Origin: an uncultured Bdellovibrio sp.
GTDB taxonomy: Bacteria > Bdellovibrionota > Bdellovibrionia > Bdellovibrionales > Bdellovibrionaceae
Direction: 5' to 3'
Length of the DNA: 7,519 nucleotides
Assembly: GCA_946482355.1 (NCBI GenBank)
Contig: CAMLRE010000094.1
Coordinates: 1-7,519, forward strand
The notes under the pieces: model-generated
Database searches by the model: none
What the model saw: only the letters and a program-made list of their open reading frames with translations
What the model was told of the DNA's origin: nothing
In this document: piece by piece, positions 6,675-7,519 of the stretch
Numbering within the stretch: position 1 is the stretch's first letter
How the letters are laid out: each line of letters opens with the position of its first letter
Translations under genes and position numbers: made by a program

Positions 6675-7288
6675 TTAAGGTTAACTTACTTAAATCTTAC
6701 TCGGCAGTTGAAGCTGATTTTGCGGCGGACTTTGGTGACGATGCAAAACAGATGCGCTCTGACTTTGTCAAAAGGGTCATTGTTTTTTTAATTGGACCTT
6801 TAGGTTTAATCGGTTACGAGCAATATAATATTCCACAGCTTGAAAGCCAAAAACAGGGCTTTGCTTCTGAATTAGCAACCTTGGTTGAGTTCAACCAAAG
6901 AAAAGAAGCTATTGCCGCAGAAATTGCAAAATACGAAGAAGATAAAAAGCGCTTAAATCGCCAGACACAATTCTTAGAACGTATTTCGCGTGAAAGACTA
7001 TTCCCATTAGAACTTGTGAACCGCCTAAAAGAAGCTATTCCTTCAGGCGTTTGGTTAAACGGTTTAGAAACTACCGGTAACAAAATCCAATTTATGGGCG
7101 GCGGCGATACAGAAAAAGCCATTTCTGATTTCGAAGGAAAACTAACGAGCACACAAATTTTAAAAAATGTGAAGCTTCAAAATATCGATGTTATGCCACA
7201 GAGCGAACAGTTTAAGTCAGACTTAAGAATTCGTTCTTTTTTAATCACTGCTGAATACGCAACAACCGAAGGAGCCAAAAATGAATGA
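6671..7288 (+). CDS. pilN: Type IV pilus inner-membrane assembly protein PilN
   Basis: Bitopic inner-membrane protein of the T4P alignment complex, 205 aa, close to family length. It begins with MIKVNLLKSY, a variant of the PilM-binding INLLP tail in which Lys replaces the usual Pro. Then comes an acidic stretch (Glu14, Asp16, Asp20, Asp23, Asp24), a single membrane segment near 35-50 (RVIVFLIGPLGLIGYE), a likely coiled coil (about 55-108) and a periplasmic ferredoxin-like domain starting near FPLELVNRLKEAIPSGVWLNGL (written in two parts: FPLELVNRLK, then EAIPSGVWLNGL at 121-132). The coiled coil is expected to pair with PilO. The ATG overlaps the pilM stop by 4 nt and has AGGTGA at 6662-6667 close upstream, so pilM and pilN are probably made in a coupled way. 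The tail overlaps pilO by 8 nt. Confidence 0.92.
   Translation: MIKVNLLKSYSAVEADFAADFGDDAKQMRSDFVKRVIVFLIGPLGLIGYEQYNIPQLESQKQGFASELATLVEFNQRKEAIAAEIAKYEEDKKRLNRQTQFLERISRERLFPLELVNRLKEAIPSGVWLNGLETTGNKIQFMGGGDTEKAISDFEGKLTSTQILKNVKLQNIDVMPQSEQFKSDLRIRSFLITAEYATTEGAKNE
7269..7274 (+). promoter_or_regulatory. Strong ribosome binding site for pilO
   Basis: AAGGAG is the best Shine-Dalgarno sequence in the window and sits 6 nt before the ATG at 7281. It decides that start over the in-frame ATG at 7293, and it lies inside the end of pilN. Confidence 0.8.
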
Positions 7289-7519
7289 GTTGATGGCTAA
7301 GGTTTCGACCCTTTCGGTAAATCGTATTGCTATTTTCGGGTTTATCCTGACGATGCTTTATTTTTTCACGATCTATAACAATGGTGATGCTCTTGTTGCA
7401 GAAATCCAGGGTTTACAGGCACAAATCACTGAAGAAACAGCTAAAAAAGTCGAAACTGAACGTGTTCTTAAAAAAGAAGAAGAAATGCGTGCTGACGTTG
7501 CTTCATTAGCTAAAACTTA
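7281..7519 (+). CDS. pilO: Type IV pilus inner-membrane assembly protein PilO, 3' partial
   Basis: The first 79 codons of a bitopic membrane protein, cut by the window edge. The translation begins MNELMAKVSTLSVNR, followed by one membrane helix (about 16-33, IAIFGFILTMLYFFTIYN). A charged helical stretch then looks like coiled coil (about 38-79, rich in Glu, Lys and Ala, e.g. EIQGLQAQITEET). This short tail, helix and coiled coil plan is that of PilO, which dimerises with PilN and leads to PilP and the PilQ secretin. The start overlaps the end of pilN by 8 nt. The assignment rests mainly on the architecture and the place directly after pilM-pilN, since the conserved C-terminal domain is outside the window. 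Confidence 0.85.
   Translation, partial: MNELMAKVSTLSVNRIAIFGFILTMLYFFTIYNNGDALVAEIQGLQAQITEETAKKVETERVLKKEEEMRADVASLAKT

Noticed and set aside
6814..7152. 112-codon antisense ORF across pilN
   Set aside because: It lies wholly opposite a well-supported pilN, shows no recognisable motif and is a by-product of the coding strand's composition.

Overview
The window is an ordinary bacterial chromosomal segment, read entirely on the + strand. It joins the end of a pyrimidine/arginine gene (carB) to a type IV pilus (T4P) assembly cluster. GC is low (about 40% by eye), with heavy use of TTA for leucine. The order ABC ATPase - ABC-2 permease - pilD - pilM - pilN - pilO matches, from memory, pilH-pilI-pilD-pilM-pilN-pilO of Myxococcus xanthus. 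That order and the low GC suggest a Bdellovibrio-like or other low-GC delta-type proteobacterium. The lineage is an inference; no rRNA or other marker is present.

Layout. Positions 1-2336 hold the last three quarters of carB, the large subunit of carbamoyl-phosphate synthetase, whose start lies before the window. A perfect 9-bp hairpin follows at 2342-2362. Positions 2383-4746 are a tightly packed trio: a secreted PhnD-type substrate-binding protein, an ABC ATPase (PilH-like) and an ABC-2 permease (PilI-like). Junctions are 1 nt apart or overlap by 4 nt. pilD (prepilin peptidase, 4739-5524) overlaps the permease gene by 8 nt. The only sizeable gap, 5525-5621, carries an inverted repeat and a good sigma70-type promoter. 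Behind it run pilM (5622-6674), pilN (6671-7288) and the start of pilO (7281 to the window edge), each overlapping the next.

How they work together. PilD cleaves and N-methylates prepilins in the inner membrane. PilM is the cytoplasmic actin-like protein that binds the N-terminus of PilN, and PilN pairs with PilO to form the alignment subcomplex leading towards PilP and the PilQ secretin, which are expected just downstream. In Myxococcus the PilGHI ABC system is needed for pilus formation, and the ABC trio here sits in the same place. The unusual point is that the position corresponding to pilG holds a binding protein of the phosphonate/phosphite (PhnD) import class, translationally coupled to an export-type (ABC-2) transporter. 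No mobile elements, tRNA/rRNA genes, CRISPR arrays or broken genes were seen.
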